Assembly (NCBI RefSeq): GCF_030295425.1
Contig: NZ_AP027081.1
Coordinates: 2,525,001 to 2,589,000, forward strand
DNA length: 64,000 bases
Source of the DNA: Mesoterricola sediminis
GTDB taxonomy: Bacteria > Acidobacteriota > Holophagae > Holophagales > Holophagaceae
Direction of reading: 5' to 3'
A program made the translations under genes and the position numbers. Position 1 is the stretch's first letter; every line of letters starts with the position of its first letter. Positions 61,196 to 64,000 of the stretch are shown in pieces. Under the pieces are notes generated by a model. That model ran no database searches. It was not told the origin of the DNA and worked only from the letters and a program-made list of their open reading frames with translations.

Positions 61196-61888
61196 TCAGC
61201 GTCCCCGCATCTCGGTGGAGCGGTCCATGCGGCGGGCCTGGATGAAGCGCTGCAGGGTCTCCCGGGTCTCCACCGGCAGGTCCACGAGGACGAGGCCGAC
61301 GCGGGTGGGGAGGTCGTCGTCCTCCAGCGCCTCGGCGTGCCGCACGTCCCCCTGGACGGTAAGCGTCCCGTGGCCCGGCAATTCCGTCGTCACCTCCATG
61401 GGATCCCGGTAGCCGAAGGCGAGGGTTTCCGTCAGGCCGAGGCCCATGCCCATGTCCGTGAGGTTCAGGAGCTTGGCCTGATGGCGCTGGCCGTGCCAGG
61501 TGATGGTGGCCTCCAGCGGGGGCAGGTCCGGGGTGGCCACCCGCACGGCCCGGCGGGGGTGCACCTGGAGGGGCTCGGTGGGCCAGGCGGCCTGCACCAC
61601 GGGCGGCGCCTTGGGCTCGTGCTCGGCCAGGATCGGCTCCAGGAGGTGGGTGCGGATGGTGATGACCTCCTCGCCGTGGACGAGGGTGAGGGTGACGGGG
61701 GTCCCCGCCGGGGGGAGCACGTCGCGGAGCTTCAGGCCCTCCAGGCGGATGACGGCCCCGCTTTCGAGGCTCCGCACGTGGAGATGGCCGAGCATGCGGA
61801 CCTCGCCCTCGGCCCGGAGGCTGGCGGAGGCTCCGGACTTGAGCGCCGCGTTCAGGATCGTCTCGAGGTGCTTGTCGTCTTGGGTCAT
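61196..61888 (-). CDS. PilZ-domain (cyclic-di-GMP-binding) protein
   Basis: A 230-residue protein with an N-terminal YcgR-like beta domain (about 25-100, GEVRMLGHLHVRSLESGAVI) and a C-terminal PilZ domain beginning at the c-di-GMP-binding RxxxR motif in VHPRRAVRVATPDLPPL, followed by the second motif KLLNLTDMGMGLGL (D/N-x-S/T-x-x-G type). This two-domain layout is that of flagellar brake proteins and other c-di-GMP effectors. With flagella and pili both encoded nearby, either could be its target. It lies seven bases downstream of the phosphoesterase gene. Confidence 0.85.
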   Translation of the reverse strand: MTQDDKHLETILNAALKSGASASLRAEGEVRMLGHLHVRSLESGAVIRLEGLKLRDVLPPAGTPVTLTLVHGEEVITIRTHLLEPILAEHEPKAPPVVQAAWPTEPLQVHPRRAVRVATPDLPPLEATITWHGQRHQAKLLNLTDMGMGLGLTETLAFGYRDPMEVTTELPGHGTLTVQGDVRHAEALEDDDLPTRVGLVLVDLPVETRETLQRFIQARRMDRSTEMRGR

Positions 61889-61895
61889 GGCGGCC

Positions 61896-62636
61896 TCAGA
61901 TGCCGTGGTGGAGGCGTTCGGCGAGGTGCGGGTGGAGGCCCGCGGCCTGGATGGCCCGGGCGGCCCCCGCGTGGTCGTAGTCCAGCCGGTGCAGCTTGAG
62001 GCGCCGGTGGACGGGATCGTAGGTCATGAAGGAGAGCCGGCAGTCCCGGTCCCGGGGCTGGCCCACGGAGCCGGGGTTGATGAGGTAGCGGCAGTCGTCC
62101 CGGAGCTGGAACCAGCTGCCGGGTTCGAAGCCCAGCATGCTGAGGCTCTGGGCGGCCTCGTCCAGCTCGTAGGCCCCGGGCAGGTGCGTGTGCCCGAAGA
62201 AGCAGACCTGGGTGTCGAAGCCGTCGAAGGCCATGAGGGCCTCCCGCGGGTGGAGGAGGTAGTCGTCCTCATCCACGGGGCTGCCGTGGGCGATGGTGTA
62301 GCCCGCGTCCAGGAGCCGGGGGCCCCGGGGCAGGTTCTCCAGGAACCAGGCGTTCTCCTCCGTGAGCTGCCCCCGGGTCCAGCTCACCGCCATGCGCGCG
62401 GGAAGGCTGAAGCTGGGGTCCGGCACGGGCGAGGCGCAGGCGCGGTCGTGGTTGCCCCGCACGAGCACCCGGGGCTCCATCTGGCGCACCAGGTCCAGCA
62501 CCTCGTTGGGGTTGGCGCCGTATCCGACCAGGTCTCCGAGGAGCACGTACCGGTCGATGTTGCGCTTCCTGGCATACCGCATCACGGCCCGCAGGGCGTG
62601 CAGGTTCGCGTGGAGGTCGGAGAGGATGAGGTCCAT
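61896..62636 (-). CDS. Calcineurin-like metallophosphoesterase
   Basis: A 246-residue two-metal phosphoesterase of the YfcE/ApaH-like group. Metal motifs in order: LILSDLHANLHALRAVM, YVLLGDLVGYGANPNEV, VLVRGNHDRACASP, AHGSPVDEDDYLLHP and FFGHTHLPGAYE, with LINPGSVGQPRDRDCRLSFM typical of the family. Substrate unknown; relatives act on phosphodiesters or diadenosine tetraphosphate. I start at the ATG at 62636, three codons after a TTG alternative; neither has a strong ribosome site. Confidence 0.9.
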   Translation of the reverse strand: MDLILSDLHANLHALRAVMRYARKRNIDRYVLLGDLVGYGANPNEVLDLVRQMEPRVLVRGNHDRACASPVPDPSFSLPARMAVSWTRGQLTEENAWFLENLPRGPRLLDAGYTIAHGSPVDEDDYLLHPREALMAFDGFDTQVCFFGHTHLPGAYELDEAAQSLSMLGFEPGSWFQLRDDCRYLINPGSVGQPRDRDCRLSFMTYDPVHRRLKLHRLDYDHAGAARAIQAAGLHPHLAERLHHGI

Positions 62637-62775
62637 GGAAGGCAAGTGCTGCGGTAGTGTCGCAGATTTCCGGCAAGCCGGTGCGACGCCGGAGGGGGTA
62701 GACGAAAAGGTACGTTGGGGTTGCCTGGAAAGAGCTTAACCCATGCCAGGACCGCAATTGTCACGAAATGGTATG

Positions 62776-63912
62776 TCAACGGTAATTGACAAGCGCCTCC
62801 GCCAGCGCATCCACCGGTCTGCCGAGGGGGAGCACCATGGGGGCGGTCCACCAGGCCTCGCGCCGCTGCCGGTACCGGGCCAGGAAGGTGGCCCGCGCCG
62901 CCGCCAAGGGCCGGTTGGGATCACCCCCCACCCGCGCCCACGCCGTCTCGGGCCGCTCCGCCAGCCACAGGGCCGTGAACCCCGCCGCCGCCACCCGGGC
63001 CCGGGTCCCGGCGTCCTCCCAGGCGCCCCCGCCCAGGGCCAGGACGCAGGGCGCCCCCAGGCAGCGGGCGATGGTTTCGGCCTCCCGGGCGCGGAAGCCC
63101 GCCTCGCCGAGGTCCCGGAACAGGGCCGGGATATCCGGGCCGATCTCCCGGTCCGCGTCCACGGCCGGCAGGCCCAGGCGCTGGGCCAGGGCCACGGCCA
63201 GGGAGGACTTGCCCGCGCCGCTCCCGCCCACCAGGGCCACGCCCCGGCCGCCGGCCAGGGGGGGCTGGGCCGCCCAGCGATCCAGCTGGGCCCGCCAGAG
63301 CAGCTCCCGGGGATCGGCGGCCCGCTGGAGTTCCCCCACCATGGCCAGGGAGGCCGCCCCCGCGGCGAAGCAGGCCGGGGCATCCGCCAGGGTGAGCCCG
63401 CCGATGGCGATGGGGGCCACGCCCCGCGCCCGCAGGGCCGCCGCGCCGGCCCGCAGGCCGTCCAGGCCCACGGGGGCGGCGTGATCGCCCTTGGTGGCGG
63501 TGGCCCGGAAGGGGCCGATGCCCGCGTGGTCACAGGCCGGATCGGGCGCCTCCCACTCCGCGGGCGCGTGGGTGGAGGTGCCCAGGTGCAGGGCCCCCAG
63601 GCCCGGCAGGCGCCGGGCTTCGGTGGGCGGCAGGTCCCCCTGCCCCAGGTGCAGGCCCCAGGGGGGCAGCCCGGCTTCGGCCGCCAGCACGGCCAAATCA
63701 GCCCGGTCGTTCACGACGAGGGCCGGCCAGCCCCCCGCGGCCTCGGCGGCTTCCAGGGCCGTCCGCAGTTCCCGCGCCTGGGCCTGGGCATCCAGGGGCT
63801 TGCCCCGGAACTGGACCAGCGGGAACCCGGCCTCGCCCAGGCGCCGCACCTGCTCGGCCAGGGGCACGGCGCTCCGGGCATCGGTGATGGCGTAGAGGGG
63901 GGGCAGGTGCAT
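62776..63912 (-). CDS. Fused thiamine-phosphate synthase and shikimate kinase
   Basis: A 378-residue two-enzyme chain. Residues about 1-205 are ThiE-like: LYAITDARSAVPLAEQVRRL, VQFRGKPLDAQAQARELR, VVNDRADLAVLAAEAG, GLHLGQGDLP, and GIGPFRATATKG then IAIGGLTLADAP; this domain joins the pyrimidine and thiazole parts of thiamine. Residues about 222-378 are shikimate kinase-like: Walker A VALVGGSGAGKSSLA (226-240), VDADREIGPDIPALF, FRAREAETI, LALGGGAW and NRPL in GGDPNRPLAAARATFLARYR. No stop or internal start separates the domains. Thiamine and aromatic pathways are not normally fused. Confidence 0.85.
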   Translation of the reverse strand: MHLPPLYAITDARSAVPLAEQVRRLGEAGFPLVQFRGKPLDAQAQARELRTALEAAEAAGGWPALVVNDRADLAVLAAEAGLPPWGLHLGQGDLPPTEARRLPGLGALHLGTSTHAPAEWEAPDPACDHAGIGPFRATATKGDHAAPVGLDGLRAGAAALRARGVAPIAIGGLTLADAPACFAAGAASLAMVGELQRAADPRELLWRAQLDRWAAQPPLAGGRGVALVGGSGAGKSSLAVALAQRLGLPAVDADREIGPDIPALFRDLGEAGFRAREAETIARCLGAPCVLALGGGAWEDAGTRARVAAAGFTALWLAERPETAWARVGGDPNRPLAAARATFLARYRQRREAWWTAPMVLPLGRPVDALAEALVNYR

Positions 63913-63940
63913 GCGGGGCCTCCAGGTTCCAGGGGGACGG

Positions 63941-64000
63941 TCAGGCCTCGCCTTCGAACTGGAGGCGCACGAGCTTGGCGTACATGCCCTCCCGGGCCAT
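63941..64000 (-). CDS. ABC exporter (MsbA-like), C-terminal end only
   Basis: Only the last 19 codons are inside the window: ...MAREGMYAKLVRLQFEGEA. This matches the usual closing residues of fused permease-ATPase ABC exporters such as MsbA (G-x-Y-A-x-L-x-x-L-Q-F). The rest lies beyond the right edge. The gene is 28 bases upstream of the ThiE-shikimate kinase fusion on the same strand. Confidence 0.55.
   Translation of the reverse strand: MAREGMYAKLVRLQFEGEA

Noticed and set aside
60850-61245. Plus-strand frame of 131 codons
   Set aside because: Low-complexity Pro/His/Ser product without a ribosome site; it overlaps the end of the PilZ gene on the other strand.

Overview
The window is GC-rich chromosomal DNA (third codon positions almost all G or C) from a motile, piliated, diderm bacterium. 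Evidence for an outer membrane: FlgH/FlgI L- and P-rings, an LptE-like lipoprotein, an MlaE/F/D-type transport locus and an MsbA-like C-terminus at the right edge. RNase J, a class I two-subunit fumarase, PilY1 and minor pilins, and a chemosensory cluster carrying STAS and PP2C modules fit best with Acidobacteriota, class Holophagae (Geothrix-like). That placement is inference from gene content; there is no rRNA gene here to test it.

Layout: (1) 0-6.4 kb, minus strand: flagellar operon flgH-flgI-flgJ-flgM-orf-flgN-like-flgK-flgL, with a sigma-28 type promoter just before flgM. (2) 6.4-11.1 kb, minus: prmC, fumarase beta and alpha, holA, lptE, hpt. (3) 11.2-12.8 kb, plus: an overlapping ECF sigma / anti-sigma / LTxxQ periplasmic protein triplet. 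(4) 12.8-15.7 kb: two nested insertion sequences. An IS4-family element duplicated CACTAGG at the stop codon of the last triplet gene, and an IS5-family element then entered the CTAG of that duplication. The IS5-type element carries a truncated GxxExxY gene between inverted GC-rich repeats. The IS4 transposase has a poly-C frameshift. (5) 15.9-19.7 kb: a DUF4382 lipoprotein, RNase J, rsmA. (6) 19.7-29.7 kb, minus: two pilin gene groups, a large fimT-pilV-pilW-pilX-pilY1-pilin operon and a small group whose first gene fuses two prepilins.

(7) 29.9-45.8 kb: priA, then a plus-strand sensory cluster: response regulator, a 1249-residue hybrid kinase ending in PP2C phosphatase and RsbW-like ATPase domains, a STAS protein, cheA, cheW, mcp, cheB, cheR, cheY. 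It looks like a chemosensory array joined to an Rsb-type partner-switching module. (8) 45.9-53.8 kb: secreted amidohydrolase, nadC, HIT hydrolase, trmL, lipid kinase, rluA-type synthase, and an Mla-like operon whose ATPase subunit has lost its catalytic motifs.

(9) 53.8-61.2 kb: an accessory island, partly AT-rich. It holds an Rhs/YD-repeat secreted protein broken by one in-frame amber codon, with a C-terminal domain that has a caspase-like His...Cys arrangement, then a Sel1-like lipoprotein and an orphan toxin-tip-like ORF overlapping a broken membrane-protein gene. (10) 61.2-64 kb, minus: PilZ protein, metallophosphoesterase, a ThiE-shikimate kinase fusion, and the end of an ABC exporter.
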